Shown piece after piece: positions 25,693-38,802 of a stretch of 64,000 bases of DNA. The notes under the pieces were generated by a model that worked only from the letters and a program-made list of their open reading frames with translations, was not told the DNA's origin and ran no database searches. Origin of the DNA: an uncultured Gemmatimonadota bacterium (GTDB lineage Bacteria > Gemmatimonadota > Gemmatimonadetes > Gemmatimonadales > Gemmatimonadaceae); contig CAIVZZ010000005.1 of NCBI GenBank assembly GCA_903910555.1, positions 97,976 through 161,975 of the forward strand. The letters run 5' to 3'. Position 1 is the stretch's first letter, and the number at the start of each line of letters is the position of its first letter. The position numbers and the translations under genes are program-made.

Positions 25693-26379
25693 TCATGCCG
25701 TCTCGGCGCACAGCGCGCGCAGGGCGCGCACTTCCGCGGCAGGGTCCTTCGCGCTGAATACGGCGTTGCCGGCAACGAACGTGTCGGCGCCCGCGCGCCA
25801 GCAGGCGTTGATCGTCTCGCGGCTGATGCCGCCGTCCACCTCAAGTGCGGCCGAACTTCCGGCCGCGTCGAGCAGCGCGCGCGCGCGCCGGATTTTGTCG
25901 AGCGATTCCGGAATGAACGCCTGCCCGCCGAACCCCGGGTTCACGCTCATGATGAGCAGGAGATCGAGGTCGGCGGCGACTTCGCGCACTGAATCGAGCG
26001 ATGTCCCGGGATTCATCACAGCGCCGGCGGCGCAGCCGAGTTCCTTGATGCGCATCACCTGGCGGTGCAAATGCGGCGCGGTCTCGACGTGAATCGTCAT
26101 CACGCTTGCGCCCGCTTTCGCAAAGCTGTCGAAATATTTTTCCGGCTCGACAACCATGAGATGTACGTCGAGCGGCAGCTTCGTAATCGAGCGGCAGGTC
26201 GCGATGACCTTCGCGCCGAAACTGAGATTCGGAACGAACACGCCGTCCATGACATCGACGTGCAGCCAGTCCGCACCACCCGCTTCGATCTGCGCGATCT
26301 GCTCTTTCAGCCGCGCGAAATCTGCCGCGAGCAACGAAGGCGCGATGCGTACTTTTCTGGAAAACGCACGCGAAACCAT
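25693..26379 (-). CDS. rpe: Ribulose-phosphate 3-epimerase
   Basis: Interconverts ribulose-5-phosphate and xylulose-5-phosphate in the pentose phosphate pathway. The 228-residue TIM barrel has IAPSLLAADFARL, the metal and catalytic HVDVMDGVFVPN, DVHLMV, MSVNPGFGGQAF and EVDGGI motifs, all as expected. Its start codon immediately follows the rsmB stop. The rsmB-rpe order is common in bacteria. Confidence 0.97.
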   Translation of the reverse strand: MVSRAFSRKVRIAPSLLAADFARLKEQIAQIEAGGADWLHVDVMDGVFVPNLSFGAKVIATCRSITKLPLDVHLMVVEPEKYFDSFAKAGASVMTIHVETAPHLHRQVMRIKELGCAAGAVMNPGTSLDSVREVAADLDLLLIMSVNPGFGGQAFIPESLDKIRRARALLDAAGSSAALEVDGGISRETINACWRAGADTFVAGNAVFSAKDPAAEVRALRALCAETA

Positions 26380-27738
26380 TTAGCTCGCGCTCCTGCGCAG
26401 GCGCGCGGCGAACGATCCGTCCGCGCCGTGCCGCTGCGGCAGCACGCGAAGGCGGCCCGCGTCGAGCACTGCCGCCGGCACCGTTCCCTCCGGCGGCGGT
26501 TCGAGCGTGAACTCCGGATGGCCTGCGAGAAAAGTCTCCACCTGTGAATCGTTCTCCTCTGTTTCGAGCGAGCAGGTGCTGTACACCAGCAGTCCGCCCG
26601 GTGCGACGTGCGATGCGGCGGCGTGCAAAATCGAACGCTGCGCGGCCGCGAGAACCGCAACGTCGTTCGGCGTCAGACGCCAGCGCGCATCGGGATGCCG
26701 CCGGAACGTGCCGGTTCCGGTGCACGGCGCGTCGACGAGCACGGCGTCCACGGGTGCGATTGCCGCTGCGCGCGCATCGGCCGCGACAGGATAAATATTC
26801 CGGATCTCGAGTCGCGCGATGGTCTCGCGCAAACGCGACAAGCGCGCCGCCGACGCATCCGCCGCAATCACAAACTGCGCCGTGCGCGAAAGCTCGACCG
26901 CTTTTCCGCCGGGCGCGGCGCACAGATCAGCAACACGCGCATTCATCGGGATCGCGGCGTACTGCGTGACGAGCGTCGCGGCCGGATCCTGCACAAAAAA
27001 CAGTCCCTGCTGAAAAGCGCCGAGATCGCGAAGGCCCACGCCACCGCCGATCATCAGGCTGTCGCGCACGAGCACGGAGTCGCCGACTTCAACGCCCGAC
27101 GCTTCGAGCATCGCCTCGAGCTGCTCGCGCACGACGCCATACGGGCGAATCACGAGCGGCGCCTGCCGGTTGTTCGCGTCGAGCAGCGCAGCCGTCTCGT
27201 CAGCGCCCCACCGCGCGACCCAGCGTGCTACGAGCCAGCGCGGATGCGAGAACTGGAGCGCGAGCGCTGTGATCGGATCGGCCGGCGTCTCGACCTTCAG
27301 TTCGCCGCGCTCGCGATCGAGGCGGCGCAGCACCGCGTTGGCGAGTTTGCTCGCGCCGATCCCGTGGCGCTGCTTGGCGAGCTCGACTGTTTGGGCGATG
27401 GCCGCATACGGTGGCACGCTTCCCATATGAAAGAGCTGTTGTGCGCCGAGCCGCAGCAGATCGATGAGATCAGGGTCGAGGCGCACGAGGCCGCCGCGCA
27501 CCCGGTCGCCGATCAGGGCGTCGAGCTGGCTCCGGCAGCGCAGCATTCCATAAACGAGTTCCTGGGTCCACCGGCGATCGCGCGCATCGAGGCCACCGGT
27601 GCGGCGATCGAAGGCCGCGTCGAGCAGCGCCCCCGCGCGGAGGTCGGCGAGCACCTCGGCGGCTGCGATTCTCGCGTCTGTTACCCCCGCTCGCGATGCT
27701 CCAGCGGTGATTGTCGATCCCGGACCGGACGGCGTCAT
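26380..27738 (-). CDS. rsmB: 16S rRNA (cytosine-967-C5)-methyltransferase
   Basis: SAM-dependent m5C methylase for 16S rRNA. The 452-residue protein has an N-terminal NusB-like RNA-binding domain (about 20-150, WTQELVYGMLRCRSQLDALI) and a C-terminal methyltransferase domain with LCAAPGGKAVELS (SAM site), VDAPCTGTGTFRRHPD (first catalytic cysteine) and YSTCSLETEEN (second cysteine). It heads the rsmB-rpe-tlpA-tsaD unit; TATCATTAA lies just before the ATG and may be its promoter -10. Divergent from the RCC1 gene. Confidence 0.96.
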   Translation of the reverse strand: MTPSGPGSTITAGASRAGVTDARIAAAEVLADLRAGALLDAAFDRRTGGLDARDRRWTQELVYGMLRCRSQLDALIGDRVRGGLVRLDPDLIDLLRLGAQQLFHMGSVPPYAAIAQTVELAKQRHGIGASKLANAVLRRLDRERGELKVETPADPITALALQFSHPRWLVARWVARWGADETAALLDANNRQAPLVIRPYGVVREQLEAMLEASGVEVGDSVLVRDSLMIGGGVGLRDLGAFQQGLFFVQDPAATLVTQYAAIPMNARVADLCAAPGGKAVELSRTAQFVIAADASAARLSRLRETIARLEIRNIYPVAADARAAAIAPVDAVLVDAPCTGTGTFRRHPDARWRLTPNDVAVLAAAQRSILHAAASHVAPGGLLVYSTCSLETEENDSQVETFLAGHPEFTLEPPPEGTVPAAVLDAGRLRVLPQRHGADGSFAARLRRSAS

Positions 27739-28016
27739 AGGGTTAATGATAGCGTCCTCACCAAGCCCATGGCCTTAGGCAAAAACGGCCTCTTTTCGGT
27801 ATCCGGCCCCGCGGTTGTGGCCGGCGGGACGGGCCTCCCCCGGTTCCCCGGAGGGCCCATCCGTTACCGCGTGACGGGTCGAGACGTCTTGTTTGAGCAG
27901 ACGAACAGGCTGCGGGCCCAATGGTTTATTGGCGTCCGCAGGCTGGTTGCAGCGGTATCGGCAACGCATGTCCATTCGTCAATCTCCGAAGAGACTTACC
28001 AGCACACGGAGTGCTG

Positions 28017-30258
28017 ATGCTCGGCCGCAAACTTTTCTCGACTGGACCTGTTGCAGTCATTATCTCGGCGCTCGCCATTGTCGGCGGGTGCCGCGAAGCG
28101 ACGACAGCTCCATTAGATCCGTATTCTTCGGCCTTCGCTTCATCGATGACGGTGATATCCGGCAACGCGCAGACTGGCCAGATCGGTTCGGCCCTCTCGC
28201 AGCTGCTGACCGTAAAGATCGTCGATGCCGGGGGCATTCCAGTGACAGGCGCTACCGTGACGTTTGCGGCGCGCACCGGTGGCGGCGCAATCACTCCGCC
28301 CACCGTCGAATGCGGCCGGCTTGGTTACGGCGACGTGGACGCTCGGTACAACCGTTGGCGCGCAGACCGCGGTCGCGATGCTTTCGAGCGGCTTCGTCAG
28401 TGACAGTTCGAGCTTCACCGCCACGGCCACGACTGGTCCGGCCGGCGTGATCACATTGGTCAGCGGAAACAATCAGTCTGCGATCGTCGGTGCCGCGCTG
28501 GCGCTGCCGCTCGTGGTTCATGTTACGGATACATACGGCAACGTCAGTGTCGGCGCGAAGGTCACGTGGACCGCTGGAAATCTGAGCGGCAGCGTGAATC
28601 CTCCGGTCGACAGCACGGGCGCCGACGGCAACGCTTCGGCGACGTGGACCGTGGGAAATACGACGGCAATACAGACAGTCACCGCGAGCGTCACCGGCCT
28701 TGCTCCGATCGTGTTCACCGCAACGACAGCGGCGGATACCGCGCATGTGACGATGACCGCGCTGGCGGGTGGCACAGGTCAGACGGGGGCGGTGAGTTCG
28801 ACGCTGCCTGCAAATCTTCAGGTGAGAGTCGTCGATCGCTTCGGCAATCCGATCGTTGGCGACGTTGTCACGTGGAATGGCGCCGTCACGGGCGGCGGCA
28901 CCGTTTCGGCTCCGACATCGACGACCGACGCAACCGGAACGGCCGCCACGACGTGGACGCTCGGCTCACGCGCCGGTGCTCAGACGTTGCAGGCGACCGA
29001 GGCGGGCCACTCGCTCGTCGCGAATTTCGCTGCGACTGCCACGGTGCAGTTCTCTGATGTCGAAAGCGGCAACTTCCAGACGTGCGGCGTCGCCTCGGCG
29101 AACAACCACGTCTACTGCTGGGGTCTCAACGACGCTGGTCAGCTTGGCAAGTCGGGCGTAGCCAACGCTGCAATGCCGACTATTCCAGTCGTCACCGGCA
29201 GTGACACACTGAATGGTCCGTTTCTCCAGTCGCGCCAGGTTTTCGGTTCGCGCGGCTACATGTGCGCACTCACGATCGCGCGGCAGATGTATTGCTGGGG
29301 CGCAGTGATCGGTCAGGCCTCAACCGGCGTGCTGATCGCAACATTCCAGAACATCACTGACGGTACGGCCACGATCACGCCGAGCCTGCTCGCGAATGGC
29401 CAGGAACACCAGTGCATCCTGACGCTCGCCGGTCAGGGCGCGTGCACCGGCTTCGGCTTGCAGGGTCAGACTGGTGCGGGCGTGACTCCGCCGGTTTCGA
29501 CGGCGGCGAACACATACGCGCTTACGAGCACGGTTGGAGCGCCGAGCTATTGGTCGAACATGAGCGCGGGCCAGTCGTTCACGTGCGGTATGGGGCGATA
29601 CAACAACTCACTCGCATCGCAGATTCCGTACTGCTGGGGCTTCAACGGCAGCGGCCAGCTCGGTAACGGCGCGTTCGCGAATGGCGTTGCACCGACCGCC
29701 ATCACGATGCCCGCCGGAGCCACTGCGTACGACAGCGGCACGGTGACGGCTGGCGGCCAGCATGCATGTGCGATCGAGGCGAATACCTCGACCACGCCTG
29801 GCGCTGCCTGGTGCTGGGGCAGCAACGGCTTCGGTCAGCTGGGCACGGGCACTGCTGTGACTGGAGTCGAGCGCGATTCGATTCCGCAGAAAGTCGCCGG
29901 CGGTCTTTCATTCGTGAAGATTTTCGCGGGGCAATACCACACGTGCGCGCTGACTGCCGCGGGCGCTGCGTATTGCTGGGGCCGGAACGACTTCGGTCAG
30001 CTGGGAAATGCCGTCTCCGCAGCGGTGCCAACACCAACGCTTGTCGGAACGGGCGTGACGTTCAGATCGCTCAGTATGGGCGAGCTTTACACGTGCGGCG
30101 TGACCGGAATCCCGAACGCGGTGATCGGTCCGAGCCAGAGCCCGGGTACGATCTATTGCTGGGGCGACAATCTGTTCGGGCAGCTCGGAATCTCGGCAAC
30201 GGCGTCAGGCGGAGACTCGCCAACACCGACACCGACGAAAGTTTTGGGGCAGCCTTAA
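28017..30258 (+). pseudogene. Ig-like plus RCC1-repeat surface lipoprotein, frameshifted in the first Ig domain
   Basis: The gene starts at 28017 with a GGAG Shine-Dalgarno and a lipoprotein signal peptide (LISALAIVGGC in effect, lipobox cysteine near residue 25). A first Big_1/invasin-type Ig domain runs to GGGAITPPTV, then the frame turns to nonsense and stops at 28403. The natural continuation (SNAAGLVTATWTLGTTV) is in the +1 frame from about 28305 and stays open to 30258. It encodes two more Ig domains and six or seven RCC1/BLIP-II-type propeller repeats with a CWGxNxxGQLG signature. So one base was gained or two lost near 28300-28316. Possibly a decayed gene, a phase-variable state or a sequencing error. 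Confidence 0.8.
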
Positions 30259-30297
30259 TACACAGACCACACAGGTTCGCGAGGCGCGGCTAAGCGC

Positions 30298-31227
30298 TCA
30301 CTCGAACCGCTGTCCGACACGAACACCGCGGCCGCGCACCCACTGCGCGGCCGCGAGTCGTTTCTGGCCTGAGGGGTGCACGTCGGTGATACGCACGGCG
30401 CCGTTGCCACATGCGATCACGAGGCCCTGCTCGCCAGCTTCGAGCACTTCGCCCGCCGCCCCGGTGCGTTCCGCGGCGAGTCGCGCGCCGAAGCAGCGGA
30501 CTTCGAGTCCATCGAGTGTCGTCCAGGCGCCCGGCTTCGGATCGTATGCGCGCACCAGACGCGCCACCTGCTCGCAGGGTGCGCTCCACGACAGGCGGGC
30601 GTCCTCGCGCTCGATCTTCCCTACATGCGTGGCCAGGGCGTCGTCTTGGGCTACAGGAGTGCCTTGCCCCACGTCGAGGAGCACCAACGCTTCGACAATC
30701 GCCTCGGCGCCGAGCTCGGAAAGCCGCAGCTGGAGCTCGCCCGCAGTCTCATCGGGTTCGATCGGAGTGCGCAGCGTCAGAATGATCGGGCCGGCATCGA
30801 GCGCGGGAACCATTTGCATGATCGTCACGCCGGTCTCGATTTCGCCGTCGCGAATCGCGGCCTGGATCGGCGCTGCCCCGCGATACTTCGGCAGCAGCGA
30901 CGCATGAATGTTGAGTGTGCCGAGCCGCGGGGCGTCGATAACGGCCGCGGGAAGAATCCGCCCGTACGCGACGACGATAGAGATGTCGGGTTCGAGCGCG
31001 CGCATTTCGGCTTCGAACTCCGGACCGCGCGGCCGTTCCGGCTGCAGCACGGGAATCGATTCCGCGAGCGCGATCCTTTTGACAGGTGACGGTTCGAGCG
31101 TGGAGCGCGACCGTCCGCGTGGTTTATCCGGCTGCGTCACGACGGCAACAACGTCGTGTCCTTCGCCGATCAGCGCGAGCAATGGAGGTGTCGCGAAATC
31201 TGGCGTGCCGAAAAAAACAATTCGCAT
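30298..31227 (-). CDS. fmt: Methionyl-tRNA formyltransferase
   Basis: Formylates initiator Met-tRNA using 10-formyl-THF. The 309 residues have the N-terminal formyltransferase domain (RIVFFGTPDFATPPLL) with the catalytic NIHASLLPKYRGAAPIQ and LDAGPI motifs, and a C-terminal OB-fold tRNA-binding domain (about 205-309). Usually next to def; here a gene for an Ig-repeat lipoprotein lies between them on the same strand, 15 bp upstream. It converges with the RCC1 gene. Confidence 0.97.
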   Translation of the reverse strand: MRIVFFGTPDFATPPLLALIGEGHDVVAVVTQPDKPRGRSRSTLEPSPVKRIALAESIPVLQPERPRGPEFEAEMRALEPDISIVVAYGRILPAAVIDAPRLGTLNIHASLLPKYRGAAPIQAAIRDGEIETGVTIMQMVPALDAGPIILTLRTPIEPDETAGELQLRLSELGAEAIVEALVLLDVGQGTPVAQDDALATHVGKIEREDARLSWSAPCEQVARLVRAYDPKPGAWTTLDGLEVRCFGARLAAERTGAAGEVLEAGEQGLVIACGNGAVRITDVHPSGQKRLAAAQWVRGRGVRVGQRFE

Positions 31228-31242
31228 TCGAGCTGGGTGTCG

Positions 31243-33462
31243 CTAGGGGCTGATGGTAACCGTCAGCGACTTAGAGTCGACTTGGGCGATGCTGGATACC
31301 GTGACCTGAAAGGTAGGGACTTGCACGGTGGTCGGAACGCCCGTGATGAGGCCCGATGCCGACAGACTGAGTCCGGCCGGCAACGAGCCGGACGCGAGTG
31401 TCCACACGTACACACCACCGCCGGAGGCAAGAAGCTGCATGCTGTACGGCACGCCGACGCGGCCGGCTGGCATGAGCAGGGTCGTGATCTTGACCACGCC
31501 CGCCTGCGACACAGTGAGCGTGAATGTCTGCGATGCAGCGTCACCGCCGCTGCTGACCTGAACCGTGAACGTATCCGTGGCGATCCCGGTCGGCGTGCCG
31601 CTGATCACGCCCAGACTGTTCATCGTCATCAAGCCCGGCAGCGAGCCGGACGTAATGGTCCAGACATAGGTCCCAGAACCACCGGTCGCCGCGAGGCTCT
31701 GGCTGTACGCGACGTTCGGATATGCGCCCGGCAAACCTTCCGTCGTGATCACGACCGGGTTGCCAGGCAGCATCGAAACGGAATACGCCTGAACGGTGAT
31801 CTGCGTGCCGCTCCGCACCTGGATCTGGAAGTTGTACGTTCCCGGCAACTGCGGCACACCGGTGATCGAACCGCTGGAAAGCACGAGTCCGGTCGGCAGC
31901 GCGCCGCCAATCACACTATCCAGGTAGATCCCGGTACCCCCGGTCGCAACAATTGCCTGATTATATGCGACGCCGACCTGGCCGATCGGAAAGCTCGCCG
32001 TCGTGATGCCAAGCGGAGGTTCGGCGTTGAACGTCATCGCCTGCGTGGCTGTTTGCCCGCCGCTGGTCACCTGAAATGTCGGGTGCAACACTCCGGGTGT
32101 GGTCGGGGTCCCGCTCAACGAGCCGTTGCTCGCGAGCGCGATGCCGGCCGGCAGCGCGCCGGCTGACAGGCTCCACACGTACGTGCCCGTGCCGCCGGTT
32201 GCGACGAGATTCTGGTGGTATGGCAGCCCAATGATGGCGTCGAGCAGCAGCGGTGTCGTGGCGGCCAACGGGGGCTGCGCGATGATGGTCATGCCGATCG
32301 CGAGCGTCGCGGTTTGCGCGCCGCTGACGACCTGAACGGTGAACGTGTCGGGACCGATGACGGTCGGCGATCCGCTGAGGATGCCACCGGCCGAAAGTAC
32401 GATTCCCGCAGGCAATGCACCGACGGCGACACTCCATACGTAGCCGCCGACGCCGCCCGTCGCTTGCAACGCGTGGCTGTAGGTCGCGAGCGTCGGGATC
32501 GGTGCGAGGCCCGGTGGGATGATCGCGAGAGGCTGCGCGCCAATGGTGATCACGAGCGACCGCGTTGCTACCGCTCCGCCGCTCGCTGCCTGAACGGTGA
32601 ACGAGTCCACCGCGAGGCCCGTTGGGATTCCGGCGATCGTGCCCGAGCTCGAGAGCGTGAGGCCGGTCGGAAGCGCGCCTGTTGCGACGCTCCAGATAAA
32701 CGTGCCGCTGCCGCCGGTCGCAGCCAGATTTTGCGAGTAGAACGTTCCGATCGTGCCGGAGGGAACGGCCGCAGTGGTGATCGCGACCGATGTCGCCGCT
32801 GTCGCGCTCACCACGATGCTCAGATTTTGCGTCGCAGTCGCGACACCGCTCGTCACGAGGACCGTAATCGCGCTCGTACCAACCAGAGTCGGTGTCCCGC
32901 TGAGAACGCCGAGATTGGAGAGTGAGAGTCCGCTGGGAAGCGCGCCGGCGAGAACACTCCACGCGGGCGTACCAGAGCCGCCCGTTGTCTGCAGCGTTTG
33001 ACTATATGGCACGCCCAGCGTCGCGCCGGGCAGACTGCTTGTCGTGATTGAGATCGCGGCCGATCCGGCCTGCGTTGCCGCCGCCGTCACGGTGAGAATA
33101 AAAACTTGCGTGGCTGTGGCCGTTCCGCTCGCGACCTGCAGGTTCAGCACTGCCGTGGTCACGGTCGTCGGCGTGCCGCTCAGGCTCCCGGCAGTCGAGA
33201 GTGAGAGGCCCGCGGGGAGGGTGCCGCTGAGCACGCTCCACACATACCCGGCGGAGCCGCCGCTTGCCTGAAGCGTCTGGTTGTATTGCGTTCCAACCGT
33301 TCCCGCCGTGAGGCTCGCCGTGGTGATGGCGAGCGAACTCGGCGGGTTCGTCAGCAGCGAACCGGTGTCGGTACCGCAACTGCCGGCGACCGCGGCGGAT
33401 GCGAACACCGTCAGGGTCAAGCCGAGACGTGCGGATCGGAAAAATCGGGCCAAACGCTCCAT
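31243..33462 (-). CDS. Lipoprotein-like surface protein with eight putative Ig (He_PIG) repeats
   Basis: Probable cell-surface adhesin or structural protein. The N-terminus (RLGLTLTVFASAAVAGSC) is a signal peptide with a weak lipobox cysteine near residue 28. The rest is eight repeats of about 85 residues, each with a core like GGYVWSVAVGALPAGIVLS followed by G.LSGTPT and a conserved Thr/Val-rich strand, the signature of He_PIG Ig folds. There is no other domain or C-terminal anchor. It lies between def (42 bp gap) and fmt (15 bp gap), so it is probably transcribed with them. The start is ATG 33462, with an in-frame GTG one codon earlier. Confidence 0.85.
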   Translation of the reverse strand: MERLARFFRSARLGLTLTVFASAAVAGSCGTDTGSLLTNPPSSLAITTASLTAGTVGTQYNQTLQASGGSAGYVWSVLSGTLPAGLSLSTAGSLSGTPTTVTTAVLNLQVASGTATATQVFILTVTAAATQAGSAAISITTSSLPGATLGVPYSQTLQTTGGSGTPAWSVLAGALPSGLSLSNLGVLSGTPTLVGTSAITVLVTSGVATATQNLSIVVSATAATSVAITTAAVPSGTIGTFYSQNLAATGGSGTFIWSVATGALPTGLTLSSSGTIAGIPTGLAVDSFTVQAASGGAVATRSLVITIGAQPLAIIPPGLAPIPTLATYSHALQATGGVGGYVWSVAVGALPAGIVLSAGGILSGSPTVIGPDTFTVQVVSGAQTATLAIGMTIIAQPPLAATTPLLLDAIIGLPYHQNLVATGGTGTYVWSLSAGALPAGIALASNGSLSGTPTTPGVLHPTFQVTSGGQTATQAMTFNAEPPLGITTASFPIGQVGVAYNQAIVATGGTGIYLDSVIGGALPTGLVLSSGSITGVPQLPGTYNFQIQVRSGTQITVQAYSVSMLPGNPVVITTEGLPGAYPNVAYSQSLAATGGSGTYVWTITSGSLPGLMTMNSLGVISGTPTGIATDTFTVQVSSGGDAASQTFTLTVSQAGVVKITTLLMPAGRVGVPYSMQLLASGGGVYVWTLASGSLPAGLSLSASGLITGVPTTVQVPTFQVTVSSIAQVDSKSLTVTISP

Positions 33463-33504
33463 CACAACTGACGATTGACGGGCGATGGGGGCACTAATCC
33501 GGGC

Positions 33505-34064
33505 TTATAGTTTCTCGTCTTCCCGCGAGTCGTCGTCCCCGTCGTCCTCGCCCGGCACGACAATCCGGATCAGCCCCGGATACTTCGGCTTTTCTTCTTC
33601 CCATTCTGCGAGAAGCTTCTGCCGTTTGAGCATGCTGAGGTAGTCGATGAACAGCTTGCCGTGCAGATGGTCGATCTCGTGCTGCAGGCAGACGCCGAGC
33701 AGTTCGGTTCCTTCGACGGTGAACGGCTTCCCGTCGCGGTCGAGCGCCTCGACAACCACGCGACCGGCACGCGTGACGTCGCCGTACATATCGGGAATCG
33801 AGAGGCACCCTTCTTCCCACTTGATGCTGCTCTCTCGCTCGACGATTTCCGGATTGATCAGCACGTACCGGGCACCGTGCACGTCGAGTACGGCGAGCCG
33901 CTCACTCCGCCCGACCTGCGGCGCCGCGAGGCCGACGCCGTGCGCGGCGTGCATCGTCTCGAACATGTCGTCGATGAGCTGCTGCAGTTCCGGCGTGAAC
34001 GTGTCGACCGGTTTCGTCTCCTCGCGGAGGACGGGATCGCCAAGGACGCGTATCGGGAGAATGC

Positions 34065-34068
<4 letters not shown>
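33505..34068 (-). CDS. def: Peptide deformylase
   Basis: Removes the N-formyl group from new proteins, with a bound Fe2+ or Zn2+. The 187-residue protein has all three motifs: GVGLAAPQVG (44-53), EEGCLSIPD with metal ligand C88, and QHEIDHLHG with H130, E131 and H134. The C-terminal tail is acidic (DDGDDDSREDEKL). Its ATG overlaps the yajC stop by 4 bp. Confidence 0.97.
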
Positions 34069-36600
<2,532 letters not shown>

Positions 36601-36611
36601 CTGCCCGCCCG

Positions 36612-37634
36612 TTAAAAAAGATCGGGCTGCTTGTGCGCGGGCGGCGGATAGCCGAGGTGCTTGTACGCGTGCGGGCTCGCGACACGTCCGCGCGACGTGC
36701 GCTGCAACAGGCCGTTCTGTACGAGGAAGGGCTCGTACACTTCTTCGATCGTGGTTGAATCCTCGCCGAGTGCGGCGGCGACAGACTCGAGGCCGACCGG
36801 ACCGCCGTCGAACATCTCGATGATCGTGCGCAGGATCCGCGCGTCCATTTCGTCGAGGCCGAATTCGTCCACGTCGAGCAAGGCGAGCGCGTCGCGCGCG
36901 ACCGCTTTGGTGATGACACCGTTCGCGCGCACCTGCGCGAAGTCGCGAACGCGGCGCAGCAGGCGGTTTGCGATGCGCGGCGTGCCGCGCGAACGCCGCG
37001 CGATTTCTCGTGCGCCGTCGTCGTGGAGTTCCACCGCGATCACCTCGGCGGTGCGGCGCACGATCGTTTCGATTTCGTCCGCGGGATAGAAATCGAGACG
37101 CATCGTGAGACCGAAGCGCGCGCGCAGCGGAGGCGTGAGGAGCCCGTAGCGCGTGGTCGCGCCGACCAGCGTGAATTTTTCGATCGCCATCGTCACGGTC
37201 TGCGCGTTGGGGCCGTCGCTGAGCCGGATGTCGATTTTATAGTCCTCCATCGCGGGATACAAAAACTCCTCGATGATCGGACGCAGGCGGTGGATTTCGT
37301 CAATAAAAAGAATGTCACCGGCGCGAAGATTCGTCAGCGTACCGACGAGATCACCCGGTTTCTCCAGCGCGGGGCCGCTCGTGGTGCGGATATTCACGCC
37401 GAGCTCGCGAGCCATCAGCTCCGCCAGTGTGGTTTTGCCAAGTCCCGGCGGCCCGTGAAAGAGCGTGTGGTCCAGCGGTTCGCGCCGGCCCATCGCCGCC
37501 TGAATCGCGATGTCGAGCGAATCCTTCACCTTCGACTGGCCGATGAACTCCGCCAGTGCTTTCGGGCGGAGCGAGAGTTCGACAACGGACTCTTCGCTCA
37601 GGACTTCGGGTGTGGTGATTTCGGCGCGGGACAT
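36612..37634 (-). CDS. ruvB: Holliday junction branch-migration ATPase RuvB
   Basis: AAA+ motor that drives branch migration with RuvA. The 340-residue protein has Walker A GPPGLGKT (61-68), Walker B LFIDEIH (109-115), sensor 1 GATTR and the winged-helix C-terminus. The start ATG has no Shine-Dalgarno; TAAGTTTT ends 4 nt upstream, suggesting an internal promoter between ruvA and ruvB with a leaderless product. Confidence 0.97.
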   Translation of the reverse strand: MSRAEITTPEVLSEESVVELSLRPKALAEFIGQSKVKDSLDIAIQAAMGRREPLDHTLFHGPPGLGKTTLAELMARELGVNIRTTSGPALEKPGDLVGTLTNLRAGDILFIDEIHRLRPIIEEFLYPAMEDYKIDIRLSDGPNAQTVTMAIEKFTLVGATTRYGLLTPPLRARFGLTMRLDFYPADEIETIVRRTAEVIAVELHDDGAREIARRSRGTPRIANRLLRRVRDFAQVRANGVITKAVARDALALLDVDEFGLDEMDARILRTIIEMFDGGPVGLESVAAALGEDSTTIEEVYEPFLVQNGLLQRTSRGRVASPHAYKHLGYPPPAHKQPDLF

Positions 37635-37638
37635 ACGG

Positions 37639-37646
37639 AAAACTTA
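37639..37646 (-). promoter_or_regulatory. TAnnTTTT element 4 nt before the ruvB start
   Basis: On the minus strand TAAGTTTT is followed by CCGT and the ruvB ATG. It lies in the 19-bp gap after ruvA, so ruvB may have its own promoter and a leaderless transcript in addition to read-through. Confidence 0.45.
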
Positions 37647-37653
37647 GCGCTTG

Positions 37654-38259
37654 TTAGTGCTTTTGGAGCACCGCAAGCGCCGCGCGGATCACGTCAGCCG
37701 TGGCACCCTTCGCGCCGCCATGCTCGAGCGCGCTGCGCACCGCCTTCTCTGCGTCGTTCTGCGCGTAGCCCAGCGCCTCGAGTGCGCGAACGGCGTCGGC
37801 GGCGACGCCTTCTGGCTTCGACGCGCCGGGACCCGCTGACTCCGCGCCGGCGAAGTCTTTCATTTTGTCGCCGAGTTCAACGCACAAACGTTCCGCGACT
37901 TTCTTGCCGACGCGGGGAACGCTTTGGAGCGTCTCGAGATCGCGGTCACGAATAGCGCGAACCACGCGGCCGCTGCCGAGCGCAGAAATCAGGCCGAGCG
38001 CGAGCGCCGGGCCGACACCGCTGGCGCCGAGCAGCGTAAAGAAGAGCGAGCGGTCGTGCGCATTCACAAATCCAAAGAGTTGCCAGCCATCTTCTTTGAC
38101 GACGAGCGCCGTGTGCAGCGTGACTTCATCGCCGAGCTTGGGCAGTGATTCGAGAACCGCGAGCGGAATCACGATTTCGTAGCCGACGCCGCCGGCCGTC
38201 ATGACCTCGATGCGATCTATCTGCTTCGCGGCAAGTTTTCCGCTGATCCGCGCGATCAT
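37654..38259 (-). CDS. ruvA: Holliday junction binding protein RuvA
   Basis: Tetrameric Holliday-junction clamp. The 201-residue protein has the N-terminal OB-fold (MIARISGKLAAKQIDRIEV), two helix-hairpin-helix motifs (GVGPALALGLISALG and RVGKKVAERLCVEL) and a C-terminal UBA-like RuvB-contact domain (ADAVRALEALGYAQNDAEKA). Its ATG overlaps the ruvC stop by 4 bp. Confidence 0.96.
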   Translation of the reverse strand: MIARISGKLAAKQIDRIEVMTAGGVGYEIVIPLAVLESLPKLGDEVTLHTALVVKEDGWQLFGFVNAHDRSLFFTLLGASGVGPALALGLISALGSGRVVRAIRDRDLETLQSVPRVGKKVAERLCVELGDKMKDFAGAESAGPGASKPEGVAADAVRALEALGYAQNDAEKAVRSALEHGGAKGATADVIRAALAVLQKH

Positions 38260-38783
38260 CCGGCTATCCGCAGTCGCAGCGCAGCCGTTCCTGCGGACAT
38301 CACGCAGGTGAGCGCGCAGGCAACGCCGTCTGCGGCGTCAGCAGGCTGCGGTGCGGTCTTCAAACGCAGCAACCGTGCGACCATGAACTGCACCTGTTCC
38401 TTGGTCGCGGCGCCGCGGCCGACGACGGTCTTCTTGATGAGAGCCGGCGCATACTCGTGAATCGTGACACCGGCCCGGGCGCCCGCGAGCAGCACGACGC
38501 CGCGCGCGTGGCCGAGCACGACCGTGGTGCGGACGTTGCGCGCGAAGAAAACGTCTTCGACGGCGAGCGCGTCGGGTTTATGGCGCTCGATGAGTTCGGT
38601 GACGCCTTCAAAGATGTCCTGGAGGCGCGAGGCCAGTTCAGCTCTCGGCGATGTACGGATTACACCGCATTCGATGAGCCGCGGAGCGCCATGGACGCTC
38701 TTCGCGAGCCCGCTATCGGCGTCTGTGCAAACGACTCCGTACCCCGTGATCGCCGTGCCAGGATCGATCCCGAGGACGATCAC
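38256..38783 (-). CDS. ruvC: Holliday junction resolvase RuvC
   Basis: Cleaves Holliday junctions symmetrically. The 175 residues begin MIVLGIDPGTAITGYGV with the catalytic D7. The other acidic residues are in LAVEDVFFA and the C-terminal DAADGVACAL. The start is GTG at 38783, 19 bp after yebC. The yebC-ruvC-ruvA-ruvB order is common. Confidence 0.96.
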   Translation of the reverse strand: MIVLGIDPGTAITGYGVVCTDADSGLAKSVHGAPRLIECGVIRTSPRAELASRLQDIFEGVTELIERHKPDALAVEDVFFARNVRTTVVLGHARGVVLLAGARAGVTIHEYAPALIKKTVVGRGAATKEQVQFMVARLLRLKTAPQPADAADGVACALTCVMSAGTAALRLRIAG

Positions 38784-38802
38784 CGAACGCGGCGCGACGC
38801 GA

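Noticed and set aside
27739..28016. Possible riboswitch before the RCC1 gene
   Set aside because: No conserved riboswitch motif is visible; the GC-rich inverted words are short and bulged. Treated as an ordinary divergent promoter region.
31243..33462. CRISPR-like or DNA-level repeats in the Ig-repeat gene
   Set aside because: The repeats are at protein level (about 85 residues), diverged in DNA, and lie inside an open frame.
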